Below, piece by piece: positions 1 through 12,458 of a DNA stretch of 64,000 nt. Position numbers and translations under genes: made by a program. Below the pieces are notes generated by a model, which saw nothing but the letters and a program-made list of their open reading frames with translations, did no database searches and had not been told where the DNA came from. The stretch lies in NCBI GenBank assembly GCA_948567375.1, contig OX419762.1, positions 51,193,034 through 51,257,033 on the forward strand. Reading direction: 5' to 3'. Position 1 is the first letter of the stretch; the number at the start of each line of letters is the position of its first letter. Source of the DNA: Lunularia cruciata (Eukaryota; Streptophyta; Marchantiopsida; Lunulariales; Lunulariaceae).

Positions 1-56
1 GGTCATCGAACTACGGGCGTTGAATGGTACTCAGGAATGTTTGAAAGTGGTGCGGG

Positions 57-377
57 CTATGTGGAGAGGAAGTTATTGGAGGAATGAAAGTGTCGTGAGT
101 TCAGGGTAGAATCCTCGATGTTGCTTTGAGTTAAATACGTATTCAGGCACCGGGAAGGTACCGTACAACGGCGTGGATTCCCCGGTGATGTCTCTGGTGG
201 CGGATGCGGATACCGCGAATGCGCTGGAGTATCCACGCGAGGGGATCTTCCGCTGAACCCTTTCCTTTTCAACGGCGAGTCTCCGCTCGGCGTCGAAATA
301 TGTTTTGACATTCGCCAAGAAGCCAAACCCAAAGTTTGGCCTTTGATCGGCCGAGCTGAGCTACCCTGCGAACTCAT
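57..377 (-). CDS. Possible 5' coding exon of a gene leaving the left edge
   Basis: This 106-codon ATG frame on the minus strand lies in GC- and CpG-rich DNA. A second, overlapping minus frame (about 73-318, no ATG) also stays open. Neither product is recognised: the first is rich in Ser, Pro and Arg, the second reads like the start of a globular protein. The reading favouring a gene is that a first exon of a minus-strand gene sits head-to-head with the plus-strand TMEM131-like gene. The reading against it is that open frames are common in GC-rich DNA. Possible splice donors exist near the left edge, but nothing to the left can be seen, so exon limits and frame are unproven. Confidence 0.22.
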   Translation of the reverse strand: MSSQGSSARPIKGQTLGLASWRMSKHISTPSGDSPLKRKGFSGRSPRVDTPAHSRYPHPPPETSPGNPRRCTVPSRCLNTYLTQSNIEDSTLNSRHFHSSNNFLST

Positions 378-380
378 GCC

Positions 381-1558
381 CTCGCAGCCGGTTTTGGAGG
401 AAGCGAGAGGGTAACTCGGAATCGGCGGCGTGCGGGCGGGGATCCGGCAAGGTCTCCGACGCTTGAGAGAGACGGAGATTCAAAGTCGTCCGTCCTGGGC
501 CGCGACTAACGCGACTATGTCCCTCACGTGCTGGATTCGGGGAATCTGTTAGCGCTCGTCCATCGTGCAGGTAAGGCGTCCCAAGAGATGGGTTTCAGAA
601 ACACTTCTACGGGGTGATGGAAGTACAGGAATTGTCGTAGTCGTGGTCGTGGTCTTAGTGGTCCTGCCTGCCTTCATGAGGATCCTGTGTGGATGCGGAC
701 GGATTCAAACAAAAGAAGGGTCGGGTTGTGGTTGGGGCGTAAGTCACTTTGCGGAAACGTCTAAACGTCTACCGTAAAAGGCACACGCGGACATTCCCTT
801 GCGCGGTACCCGGCAAACACCGGCCGGGTTAGATTAAGGTTTTATAGGTCAAAGGAGGCACAAGTGGGGTGAGGATTGAGGGGGGTGATGGTATCCTGGA
901 AGGGAGACGCGCGGCGCTCCTAAAGGGTGGGACACGAATATTTCCTCGTCGTTTTATTGTTTATTTACCACTGATCCAACCTTCCATACATCATCAGGGT
1001 AACCTCGTACGCACGGATCGGATCAACGCGCAGGCTTGAGCAGAAGACAGTAGGTCCAGGGTGGGCAGTGGATGGAGGATGGATGGATGAAACATCACGG
1101 AAAGATGAAAGAGGAGAAGGAGAAGAAGAAGAAAAGAGTGGTCGAGAAAGGAAGGGTCGGTGTTAGTTTTTTGGCTCCCGCAGGAACCAGTCCAAGTCAG
1201 TTCTAGTAGAGAAGAAGAAGAACACACCATATGACACAAGGTAAGAAGAAGAAGGAAAAGGGATGGAGGAGATCCTGTCGTGGCATCGAAACAACTTACT
1301 CACTGCGAAATCAATCAAATCACACAACAACAGCAACAACGCGATTGACACAGAGTGGAGGAATGCTGCAGGTGTGGAAGAAGAAGTAGCAGATCAAGGT
1401 CGGGAACGAGAACAGGTGCAGACATCGTGAATCATCCTCAGTGGAAGAAGGAAGGAAGGGGACAGTCAGAGGAGGAGCGATTTGTTGTCTGATTTAGTGA
1501 GCGGAGATAGACCAACAGAGCAAACAGGGAGGGAGCTTGAACAGACAGATAGACAGAG
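381..1558 (+). promoter_or_regulatory. Likely promoter and 5' UTR of the TMEM131-like gene, perhaps divergent
   Basis: No long coding frame fits here. A G-box core CACGTG is at 525-530, inside the CpG-rich part. A purine GAA/GAG tract lies at about 1104-1137, and further GAAG-rich stretches run to 1560, as is common in plant 5' UTRs. The position between a possible minus-strand exon (57-377) and the first plus-strand exon (1559-1812) suggests a shared promoter. The transcription start cannot be placed from sequence alone. Confidence 0.35.
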
Positions 1559-1812
1559 ATGGCGGCGTTATTGGTAGCGTTGTTTTTCTGCGTACCGCCA
1601 CAGGTGTTTCTTTTTCCAGCGGCTCAGAGGTGCTCGGTGATTCTCCCGGTCTTGCCTGCATCCTGGTCTAATCCCTTCTCCTCATTTTTCTCCTGTGCCT
1701 ATCTTGTGTCTTTCTATGGACGGGCACACGAAGGGGTCCAGAAAATGCGAGCCAACATGGGAAGTTCCGTCATCCTCAGAAGCTCTGGGCGAAGCTCACA
1801 GCTCTCGAACCG
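1559..1812 (+). CDS. Upstream exon: uORF or alternative N terminus of the TMEM131-like gene
   Basis: An ATG in a good context (followed by GCG) opens a frame of 84 codons plus 2 bases that reaches a strong splice donor, GTGAGT, at 1813. The peptide starts with a hydrophobic run, MAALLVALFFCV, which would pass as a signal peptide. If this donor joins the acceptor at 4067-4068, the frame continues without a stop into the long ORF whose own ATG is at 4112. So this exon is either an in-phase N-terminal extension of about 100 residues or 5' UTR with an upstream start. I prefer 5' UTR, because the ATG at 4112 gives an ideal signal peptide by itself. A further small non-coding exon near 1911-1962 is possible. 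Confidence 0.35.
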
Positions 1813-4068
1813 GTGAGTGAGATTTAGATTCACTACTTCTTACTTAGAAGTTAATCCTCTCTTGCCAATGTTTTGTTTATAGTCCTGTGATTGGACTTGT
1901 CTTTTGGTAGCAGCAGCTTCGGCCGAGGTTTCTCCAAGCTTATCTAGACATCAACATTGAAGGTTCGTTTACTTGGCACCTCATTTCTCCTACCCTTTGG
2001 CGCCTCCATCTCGTGAAACTGGAAACTAGCAGGCAGGGGTGGTAACACGATTATACATGTTCGAGGAGCGAGGAAAGTGGCATCAGGAAAGAACAGAACT
2101 ATTTCCGAAAGCGCTTCTGACTCCCAGAGTTCCTGGTTGTTGACGTTGAGGTTCAGAGATTTGATTATTCTCTCGGGACCCCACAGAGATTTATCGCAGC
2201 TTGTCCACTCCTTGCAATACTCTGATGTTCTTCTTTGAATGCCCGACCATCTAGCAGATTACGAGGGCATGAACAGGAAGAAATTCCACTGCAGGTAGCG
2301 GACATGGCTGGCGATTAAACTCCAAGTGGGAAATACAGCTGCAGCGTACATATGACGAAATTCCTGGGATGGCAAATTGAATTTTGAACGTACTTGCCTA
2401 TACCTTGTAAAGCCCGCATGCGAGTAGTCCCCCCCACTGAGTACCTGCGGAACGAGGATTCATCTTGGTGGAAATGTAGTTTGACTTTGGTCTACGTTCT
2501 TGCTTCGAGAGTGGACCAAATCTTGATTTTCTTGACGTGCGGCTACTCTGTGATTCGACAAGGTCCTGTCGAGCAGAGTGTATGTCACCTGTACGATTCA
2601 GAGTGGCCGACCGGTATGAACTCCTCATGTCAATCGATTTGCCCGACCGAGCTACGGTAGAGAGAGGGAGAGAGAGAGAGCAATTACAGTTGTGTCATTG
2701 TCAGGTTTTGATGCATCGCATCAGACTCCTGCGCTAGCGTCCAAGGACGGACGAACAAGAGATTTGAGTCCGGCTCGTACGACGAACTTCTCGATATTCA
2801 CGGTAGCCAGTCGCTTGCGCCGCTCGCACGCGCGGAAATATCAGCCTCACTCAACGTTACCTCCTGATCGATAACTAGGATACCATTTCCGGTAAGGAAA
2901 GGACATCGTTAGTGCACTACCTAGGATTGTTGGAGGTGAAGGAAGCACTGCGCGGCGGCCCGTTTCACCTCTCATTATGTGTGGAATCGTCCTCCGTCTC
3001 TATCTATCGAGAAGAATGAGCTCCTCTAAGCAATGCCGGATTCTCGCATGGTGTCATCATCAAGGTGGGCTTGATTTGACACATATGTGAAGGATCACCT
3101 CAAATGGAATCAAAGTAGTCTCTTTGGGAATCTTAGAAACCCGGACGAATTTGGCAGAGCAGAGAAGGCACAGCGTCGGACCGGAGAAGGCACAGCGTCC
3201 AATTTTTACAAGCCAGAGCCGCTGTTAGGAGCCTACAGCGGAATGTACGTCAATCGATCAGAAATTTGTCGGTCTAAGTACGGCTATCGATCAATTCAAT
3301 CCGAGAGAGCCTCTGACAAGGTCTTTCTGCAGAAATAGGATTAGGCTGAAGTTCCTGTCCCACTAATTGCAGTGCGGGTACATTCAACCCGGTTCAGAGG
3401 TCTTGGACTTTTAGAGTGTTAGTTTGTAGTTACACTCAATGATCAAAATCACTTACGTCAGAGGACAGCTTCCACAGTAATTTCTCAGCTGCCCCGAAGC
3501 TGATTCGAGCTAGTCCCTGCTTTTGGCATTTTATTACACCTGAGTCAAACTGTCCTGACGTTCGAAAACCAGTTTTACGTTGCCTCGACCGTTACCTTGG
3601 AGACGATTGATGGGGGAGAATTGGTTACTTAGAGCCCTGAACAGCAATGGATACTCTTTACATTCTTATGGTTAAAGCTATTGAGAAGAACATTCAAGTT
3701 CCTATTCCGAGTCACCTGAAACAGAGTAGTAGAGCATTTGAATAGACTCAGCATATACTGTTTCAGTATTTCTTACCTCTTGAGATAGAAGTCTTGTATT
3801 TTGATTTTTGATCTTGCTAAACGGGCTAAAGAATGAACTAGGGCAGTTAAGTTGCTTGTTTCATGTACCAGATTTTTGTGTCCGTAAGGGGTTGAGACTT
3901 CATATGAATCCTGAACCTTGCGAAATTATAAGGCTAAGCGTAAAATTTGCATTCCTTCTGTTTGGAAAATTTGTCCCGTAGAAAGACTTCTTACTTGCCG
4001 AATTCAAGCAAGTGGATTACACTCAACGTCTAGCTGAATGCTCTGTGTTTTCGTTGTTTCATTGGCAG
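1813..4068 (+). other. Long first intron of the TMEM131-like gene
   Basis: The donor GTGAGT is at 1813. The acceptor is a T-rich tract ending in GCAG at 4065-4068. Only short, unconvincing frames lie inside. A short exon could exist near 1911-1962, flanked by an AG after a T-rich run and a GT. A repeated GAGAAGGCACAGCGTC motif occurs at about 3161-3200. A large intron at the 5' UTR/coding boundary is common in plants. Confidence 0.55.
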
Positions 4069-4111
4069 GTCATGGTGGTGCTGCTGGCAGGCCCCTCGTG
4101 GCGGCCAACTC

Positions 4112-7100
4112 ATGCTTCTATTCATCTCATGGTCGCTCTTACTGCTACTACTAGGCTTGCCCTGCCTGACGCGAGCAGCCATTGATCTGTCTACGGAAGA
4201 CGGAGTATCTGGACGTGCAGGGGACGTTTACAAGCAAAGTAGGGATTCTGATACTCTCCTTCAAACAGGTGGCATTCCTGGAAGACGCTATAAGCACGGA
4301 GAACCCCCACCGGGAAGAGATGGCGAGGACACCTTCGTCAAGCTCACCATTGATTCTGATTTTAAAGGATCAAAGTCATCTTCTGAGCAGGATAGTCTTG
4401 GACTCCGACAAGTGCCACATGTAGAGAATAGGGGCATTCGAAGTGTGGGTGGTGATGACACCAGAGGGAAGATAGCGAAATCAGATCCTGGGACTGTGGA
4501 ACGGGTACACTTCGGCAGTCTTATTAGAGATTGTTTGAAAGTTAAATGCTCTCCCCTCGCAAGTTTTGATTTGAAGCAAACATCTCTGGACAAGACTGCC
4601 CCATTAATCTCAAAATTGGGATCTCCTACCTTACAGGGACCTGTATCTTCTTTACCGCATGTGAATATCCTTCCACCATTTTTGGAATGGGGCTCACAAC
4701 CGATTTTTGCACCTTCAGTTGCTTCTCTCACTGTGGTAAATACTTGCAACAGTACTGGACTGAAGGTTTTTCAGCCATTCAGCACCGACGCTCAGTTTTA
4801 CACTTTTGGTTTTGAAGAAAAGGTCGTTGATCCAGGTGGTGAGCTTTCTATACCTATTGTATTCTTGCCCAGGACTCTGGGAGTAGCTGAAGCTATGCTC
4901 ATTGTACAGACTAGTGCGGGTGGATTTTTGGTCCAGGCACAGGGCAGGGGCATTAGCTCTCCTTACAAAGTGCAGGCCTTGCAAGGGCTTCGAGTGGCAT
5001 CTGGGGAATCTCTCCATCATACGATTTCACTACACAATCCTCATGATGAAGTTCTGAGAGTTGGCGAAGTGTATGCCTGGCCTGTCGATGTAGATGAAGC
5101 TTTGACTTCTGTATCCAAAGGTGGGCCGTGTGAAAGGGAATCAGTCTCCCCCAACGGCATATCTCACTGTGTGTACAAAGCCAAAGGTGGAGTACTTCAG
5201 TTGACTAGAGAGCAGAGAGATTTGAAAGGCATTAATGGTGGAGCGGCTGTGATCCAAATGAGACTACCTAGCCAGCTCGAGATTGGACCCCACTCCAGCA
5301 TCTCGATAGCAGAGTTCGAGTTTTCAGCTGTGAAAGCTGATAGATATTCTGGATCCGTGCACATTAGATTGTCGAGGGATAGTCCAGATTCTGCCGATGT
5401 ATTGATGCTCCCGATAGATGTTCAGGTAGGTGATTTGAGGGGGGATACGTCACCAATTGAGCCAGTACCGGATGTGCTTGAGTTTGGAATATTTACCAAG
5501 GAAGACCAAGCGAGCACAGTGGGTGTTACTCTTTATAATCCTGGCATAGAACCAGTTCAGGTGGAGGAGATTTCTGTACTTGTAGATGATAAAAACATAG
5601 TTGACATAGAATTCATGAAAGAACTTGTCTTGCAACCGAATACTGAAACAGAGGTAGCAAAAGTCACATACAGCGGGAGGGAAGAGACTGTGCCTGCAGG
5701 TCTTTTCCAGTGCCACCCTCGAGAGCTTATGAGGAACCGGAAGCTAGTAGTAAAGACCAACAGCTCAGTGAGTCCCGAAGTAGAGATTTCTTACAGGGCG
5801 TTGGTTTTCTATGGAACCGTGGATTGCCATCCTTCTCAGGGGTCTGTAAGCTTTGTACCTCGAGGAAGTGATGAAGACCGTGATGCATTGTCAGTGCTTG
5901 AAGGTGATACATATAAGGATCAACGCATTCGGTTTGCAAGTGGCCTCACTGTGCCACTAGGTATTTTTAAGGTTAGTAACTTCTATAGATGATGCAGCAG
6001 TGAACCTTGTTGCGTGCCTTTGGTGAGGATTTACGTGATTGACACCGAATGATCTCCTTGGTTGTTTCAATAGGAGAGAATTCCTGCTGAAAGTTTCGGT
6101 TGTTGTTGCATGCAGGACCTGGAGAAGAGGGCTCAATTAGAGTCACAGGTGGACACAGAGACCTTGCCGTCGGAGCAGACTCCGGAGAGTGTGTCTTGCA
6201 GTGAAACTTCAATGGGTGAACTATCGGTTCTTGTGCAAACTGAGTTAATCTATCCTCTGGTTCAGATTGGCACTGAAGAGTCATACTGGTTGAATGTGAC
6301 AAATCCAAGTGGAAGTCCCATTCATGTGCAGGTTGTCGTGGGCTCCGGTGCAGAAGCTAGTCATCGATCTTGCGAACATATGAACCTATATCCTGTTGAT
6401 CCAGGTTGTTCACTAGGGGTGATTACAGATACCCCAAATTTAAAGGTGACATGTCAAATGTCCGACATGTCCAAAAAGGTTTTCTCGTTGGCAGAAGGAG
6501 CTGTCACTGAAAAGGTAGTAGAAGCCCACGGCACAGTAGCCCTTGGCCCAGTGGTTTTTCGACCGACAGAGCGATGTCTATGGACTGGTCTTCTGTCAGT
6601 GTTGAGTAACTTGACGACTGTCGAGTGGGTACCACTACAAGGTTCAGGAGGCTCCGGGAGTCTTACCTTCTTAGAGGGAGATTTCCCTGTCGATCTGCTG
6701 CAGCTGGACTTCAATGTTACTCATATGACTCCATTCCTCTCTGGTAGGGATGCAATTGAAATCAATTCCTACATAAGTGTGGGGTTGCGTATGATAATTT
6801 GTCTCTCTTCTTATGAGTTTTCTTGTCTAGTGAATAATGTGCTGAAGTCTACAGCGTTTAACATCCGGTTGTTCAATTTGGCTGCAGGCGTGATGGAGGA
6901 ACAGGTTGCTGGTTTTCGTGATACCAAAAAAGCCAAAGCAGTGTGTTCACAGCGTGTCTCAAGGTGCTTTCTAGCAAAAAATACTGGCGATATTCATCTT
7001 GATGTCAAGGCAGTAGAATTGGTGGGGGGTGGATGCTCCGCATATGGTTTTGAAGTTGATTCATGCGAAGGATTCTTGCTTGCTCCAGGGCAAATTGCCG

Positions 7101-9727
7101 AGCTTCATATATCATACCAACCGGACTTCACCGCAGAGGTCTTCCAGAGACAGTTACAACTCATTACGTCTGCAGGTGTCGTCCAGATCCCGCTCTTGGC
7201 GAACTTACCAGGGTATATTCTTCCCTTGTGTTCAGAGGTAGCGCACTCTACCTTCTGGGAGAAAGCTTTTCTCGGCCTGTCAATCATTGCGCTTGTGATG
7301 GTGCTAGGAGTTTTCTTCCGGATGCTCGTGCAAGAAATGTCACAATCTCAGGACCAGGCTTCATCCCATGCTCTCAAGTCCGTTTCGCAACAGAAAGTTG
7401 GAAGTCGTCAACTTGCACCCATTCTCTTCGGTCCAACTCATACTGTTTTGTTAAGCAAGACAAACAATTCCCTCGTTGTTCCTGGGCGTCCACGCTCAAC
7501 TTGTGGTGAGCCTGAAGTTCAGTCACGTACTGGAGATGGGACTGGAGCAAGTGGTCCAGGGAGACCGAAGGAAAGTATCAAGGGGCTGGGGCTCGTGCGG
7601 GCACTGAAAGGCATTGGAACGTTTGCTTCTAAAGCAGATAGTGTTGCAGCCTCTACTGGATCGGCCCCGGGCGAGGAGAATAAACCAGATTTCACATCTT
7701 CTGTTCTGCTTCCAGAATTAAGGTTCAAACTGTCGAATCCGGCAGCGATGAGTGCAGATAAAGCCAATGTGGTGAGCCCCAAGAAAGAAGTACCCAGTCC
7801 TTCAAGCGTCAATTCACGGAAAGTTGTTGTGGAGAAGAAAAGCCGTGCTCCTCGTCTAGACGGACTGCAAGCAAAGATTGCTCCGGAGCCTCTGGATGAG
7901 GTGAGTTTGGCGCCTGTGAAGCAAACACCGGCTTTGAAGTCCCCCAAGTCGGGAGTCTGTAACACTATCACTTTGAGTTCTGGTAAACCCGAAGAAGGAG
8001 AGGTACCACAATCTAAGTGCCCACCACCACCAGCACTTACGTTACCTGTTAACTCGGGTGTGATGACTGGAGCGTCGATAAGCTCTCCAAGGAGAGGTAG
8101 TCAGTTCAATCAGTACAGGCAAGTTCTCTCTCCGCAGTCCCAACCTTTGTCCCCTTCACAAGCACAGGCTTCAAGCCTGGGATTAATTGACAAAGACAAA
8201 GGCAAGAGGAAGAAGCGGAGGAGCAATGTGGGCGCAGTGAAGCTGGAATCTGTTTCGAAAGGCAGGAGTGGAAGTTCTTCACCTTCATCATCTCCTGCAT
8301 CCCCTGCAACCTCAGCTAGTCCATCAAGACCAGTCAGTCCCTTGCATCACCCAGATTCGCAGGCCTCCATGCCAACTTTTTCTTCTGGATTGTCAAACTC
8401 CAAGATTCTGGGTGGTTCTCGAGTGACTAGTGGTACTCCCCTTTCGAAGCTTGATGTGGACGTAGAGCGTCGGAGCTCATCTGGTAGATCGGGCTCTGGG
8501 ATCATCAAAGAACCAGCCAACCCTCCAGTATACAGACGAAGTGAAAGTCTGAGCGTCGACGTTGCCAGTACTGCGCTACGAGAAATGGCCAAGGCGACGG
8601 ATCTGAGTTGGTCCACACTATCTGGGAGAGGAAACAGGTCAGGAGAGAAGAGTAACGAGGGGACTATGGGAAGGGGAGGAACTTCAAAGGATTGGGCCAC
8701 AGTTGCACGAAAGGCAAACAATTGTGAACCTATGATGGGGAAAGGAGACGGTACTGATGATACAGGTTGGGATCGAAGGGCCTGGAGCAGTAATGGACAT
8801 GGTGGTAATGCCGGTCCTGTGTTGACATCGTCAGCTACATTTCCTAGGCGATATGATCGTGGACCTGGATGGAATGTTCCTGTGGAGGATGAACATGAGT
8901 GGCTGAAACCAGCTGGTTGTTCTTCACCCGTGGTACCAGTGTCCACTATGCCGCCTGCTGCTAGAGCTCCGGGGGCGAAGATTGCCAAGCCTCTTGCTGA
9001 CAGCTCCAGTATGCTTCTTGAAACTGGTGGAGGAAGGGATATAGGATGGGGTAGTGGTGGTGGAGAGTACTCACAGGACGGAACTACCAGCTGGGGTGAC
9101 ATATTTGACAAGAAGACTTCTCCAGGATTTGGAGGGCGGAATTCCAATGGCAAGGTGTATGATATATGGGGAGATCACTTTGGGGAGATAAGCCGCTGTT
9201 CTACACAGCAGACGGGGTCAATCAGACCTGCTGCCAAGGAGGTCGCATATCAGAGCCTCCCTATGCGGGATACTACACCCAGCTTCTTCTCGTCATATTC
9301 ACAACCCAACTTTCCTGGTACTGACAGTCAAGTGCAAAGTCCCATGTCTGGAGTCTCGTCAGGTTTTTCTGTGTTCTCTCAGGCTCCTGATCTCGGTCAT
9401 ATAGAGACATTCAATCGTCCATCAACTCTCTTTAATTCCCCGCTACCTGTCCCTTCTCGCCATCCTGTCTTTCCTGAAATCAGTGCTCCAACAAACTTTG
9501 GAACTGCAAGGACGGTTATCCAGGGACAGGTATTTCCAGGCAACCTTCCAAGCTCTCCTAGGAAGGCAAGGGCTCCCTATTCTCCGCCACTTGGACCTTC
9601 ATCTATGTCAAATGAGTTCAGTCCACTTCTCACACCTGAGCCTGTTCCGACTGACTCTTCCTGCTCATTCTGGTCCAGTAGCAATCTACAAGAAGTGTTC
9701 ACAGCAGCAATTCGCTCCCGAAGTTGA
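4112..9727 (+). CDS. TMEM131: TMEM131-like single-pass membrane protein
   Basis: Three coding exons are proposed: 4112-5971, 6116-6743 and 6888-9727, giving about 1775 residues, near the length of animal TMEM131. Residues 1-22 form a signal peptide rich in Leu. Residues about 183-290 match the TMEM131 N-terminal PapD-like module (PPFLEWGSQPIF, then VDPGGELSIPIVFLPR and GRGISSPYKV). More Ig/PapD-like beta repeats follow, including GCSAYGFEVDSCEGF and the TPDFTA-like YQPDFTA. A single membrane helix lies at about residue 955-977, then an 800-residue, Ser/Pro/Gly-rich, probably disordered cytosolic tail. In animals TMEM131 captures procollagen in the ER lumen and binds TRAPP through its tail; plants lack collagen, so the cargo here is unknown. 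The start at 4112 is chosen for its signal peptide. The stop is TGA. Confidence 0.88.
5972..6115 (+). other. Second intron of the TMEM131-like gene
   Basis: The donor GTTAGT follows a complete AAG codon at 5971. The acceptor is a T/G-rich run ending in TGCAG at 6111-6115. Joining gives IFK then DLEKRAQ without a frame change, and in-frame stops inside the intron show that it must be removed. Length is 144 nt. Confidence 0.85.
6744..6887 (+). other. Third intron, a multiple of three and open in frame
   Basis: The donor is GTAGGG at 6744 and the acceptor CTGCAG ends at 6887. The 144 nt contain no in-frame stop, so retention would add 48 residues. The interior is T-rich with pyrimidine runs, and the 48 residues interrupt an otherwise TMEM131-like stretch between MTPFLSG and VMEEQVAGF. 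I infer an intron and not a coding insertion. Confidence 0.65.
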
Positions 9728-12165
9728 GTGATTACGCTGAGGTTGTTAATGATGCACTATATTCATCAATCTTAGGCTTGAATTGGTAGGTTTTGGGGGT
9801 TCCAATCAATCTGTATCTTTAGGTCGCCCTTCAGGGTTACCCACATTACCCTATGAGACACAATTAAAAATTCAAGCGTTGCGCACCCCATCAGCTAGAT
9901 TATCGGTATGTGCATAAAGTCATGTGCACTTGTTTTGCATGTGCTGAAATTAGACGAAATTTTGGGAAGTCCCTGTGGTTGGTACCGTTGAAGAAGTCGT
10001 AATCAGGAACGGGCAACCAACCTCATTGCTTTCAGTAGTACTAGATGTATCAAATGATTAGTTCCACTGCTTTGTTCAGTAGTCAAAACATGAAATGGCT
10101 ATGATATGATCTGGCCTTGGGTACCGAGACGTTAGTTTTGATCGAAGATACCTTCAGATGTTTAGACGAATCCACATGTGCTGTCGGAATGTCTTGTGAA
10201 TCACAAGAGCGCCAAAAGAATGTCTTGGTGCTCAGAAGTTGCTAGTCATTGCTAATATTCCAAACTTTCAGGAAGATGAAGACTGCGTGTTAAGTTAATA
10301 TGTCAGTTAGTACATCTCATAACTCACCCTAGCAGATGGAAGGGGCCCGCTGGGAATCAAGGTTCGTTATGGATGGGAAAGCAGCCAGGCTCGTTTCTTG
10401 GTTCTCTCGATCTCCATGTTCCATGTACTTTCCCTGGTACTTGTGTGAGTGCCGTACTGTATATGGGCCCAACGCATTTCCCACTAGTCACAAATAGGGG
10501 CGAGCTGGGTGGGGGAACAGTTCCCTAAGTTTCTTGGATGGTCGGAAGTCCCACGGGCTCATTCATTTATGGAACGAAGATGCATATCTCTTTGGACTAC
10601 GAGAGGGTGGGAATTGCAACGAAAATCAGAGTGCACTTACAGTTTAGTTCACGTCTCTATCCTATCCGTTATTGTTTAGAGTAAGTCAGTCGACCGGACG
10701 TACGTAACCTGTCGCTAAAGCCAGGAAAGCTCCAATACTGGGAATTGAACGAACTCGAGGAGCAGAAGTCGAGGTGGGGAGATGATTGATCTTGGAACAC
10801 AACATCCCGTACTGCCCCTTTGTCCCCTCTAACTTACATAGCGTTTAGTATATGTACGGAGAAAGGAGGAAATTTATAAGCTATAACCTCGAGGTAGACC
10901 TGTACAGAATACTCTCGTCAATAGCTTTGTAGTGCAAATGAGCATTGTACGGTCCAATAGAGGCTGCTAGTTAAGTGTGAGTAGTTATATGGCCTCAAGC
11001 TGCTGGAGCCGATCCTTAAAAATGTAGCAAACATTCGATATCCAGCTGCATGATTGTGACAATAGCAGGACAGTTAGGTAGAGAATGCTTTCAGAGTAGT
11101 CTCGCCGGGGATCAATTGCCCCCTTGCCACAACAAAGGCATCTGATTGAAATGAACTTGCCGTGTCCCAAGCGTGATTGTGCACATGAAAAGCGGTTGCT
11201 TGAGAGTGTTCTGCTGGTTTGAATTGGGATTCAATTTACTAAGAGGGTTTTGTGAGCGAGCTGCCCTATCCGTTACTCAATCATCGAACTCAAAATACTG
11301 GTGGATCTGAAACTCGCGAACAAGAAAATTACAGAACAATCAAGACAAGAAAATCATCTACAAACTGCGGCAGAAATCACATCTCTATCATCAACGAAGG
11401 AATACCAATAGTTCGCATCGGAGGAGACATTACTACTACTCAGAAACATCACGTCGGTCTGGAAGCCATCATTACAGGAAGAGAGAGATAATCGCCAGCC
11501 GTACAGTATTTGAATATGAAGGTGTGGAGAACCATGCAGCGTTATTTGACGTCTTTCCACCGAGTAAATACTGGTAGATTGACGAATTAGGTGCGTTGTG
11601 TGAGTAGCTGACTTATCAACATTGGGTTATTCATAGGGGAATTTAGTAGATTTTAAAGCGTCTTGCAACAGAGTAGGAGAGCCTATGCTTATAATGTATG
11701 CAAGAGCAAATCGAAGTGTTTAAATGGTTAACAAATATTCATGTTTACATTATCTATGCTCGTAAACGAGTTATAGAGATGGAACAACTGTCTAAAGGAT
11801 TTTTTACGAGAATTACGGTCATCGTGATCTTCATTTTAGTTGGTTGACATTTACTGTTGATAGAGAGGCATTGATAGAGAGGCAGGATGCTCCACGGTGT
11901 TTCAAGTTGTAAGACCTGAGTGTGCACTTGTGCGCACCTTTCTTATGGCAGCCGCACATATTGTAATACCCAACAAGAAATAAGGGTAAACTACCGTAAG
12001 GAATCGAATGGGTTAAACAATAAGAGATTTGTTCATGTTACATGGTTGAGGAAGAGGCTTCACATCAATTTAAATCCAGTGGCCGTTACCACCCGTTCGG
12101 ACGAAACAACACTTTAAGGTTCTTATAATATATTTCACTGCAAGTAGCATTGTAAGTGATGGAGA
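9728..12165. other. 3' UTR and intergenic DNA with no gene seen
   Basis: After the TGA of the TMEM131-like gene there are only short frames, none of which looks like a protein. The first few hundred bases are probably 3' UTR. I see no tRNA, no terminal repeat and no transposon protein here. Confidence 0.5.
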
Positions 12166-12458
12166 GTACCACTCTGCCTCTCATACAATAGTTAGATGGG
12201 AGGCGAGTGCAACATCAGGTCGTAAGGTCTCCAAGTATGGGGGCATGCAGCGAGGTCACCTCTTTGTTCCTCTAGCCTTGGATTTATATGGAGCAATGGA
12301 CACAACGTTCGACACATTTGTTAGGGAGTGCACGAGAGCTTATCATGTTATGCACCATGTGGTACCACTCTCCCTCTCATGCTTTGCCTCCCATCTAGGG
12401 GGATGGATAATCACTCCTTCCAAAATTGTATCCCGTGTAAGGTCCGTAACCACGACAT
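12166..12458 (-). mobile_element. Left piece of LINE-like element X
   Basis: The minus strand of the last 80 bases continues exactly the sequence that ends at 39619-39622. Joining the two through one ACAT gives a stretch like 48279-48350, a second copy of X. Element B therefore inserted here. The rest of the piece carries rearranged X-like segments, including two copies of a CTCTCAT...CCCATCTA motif at about 12170-12215 and 12358-12405. No intact frame remains. Confidence 0.6.

Noticed and set aside
8347-9153. 268-codon antisense frame over the TMEM131-like tail
   Set aside because: It mirrors the Ser/Pro/Gly-rich coding strand and resembles no protein.
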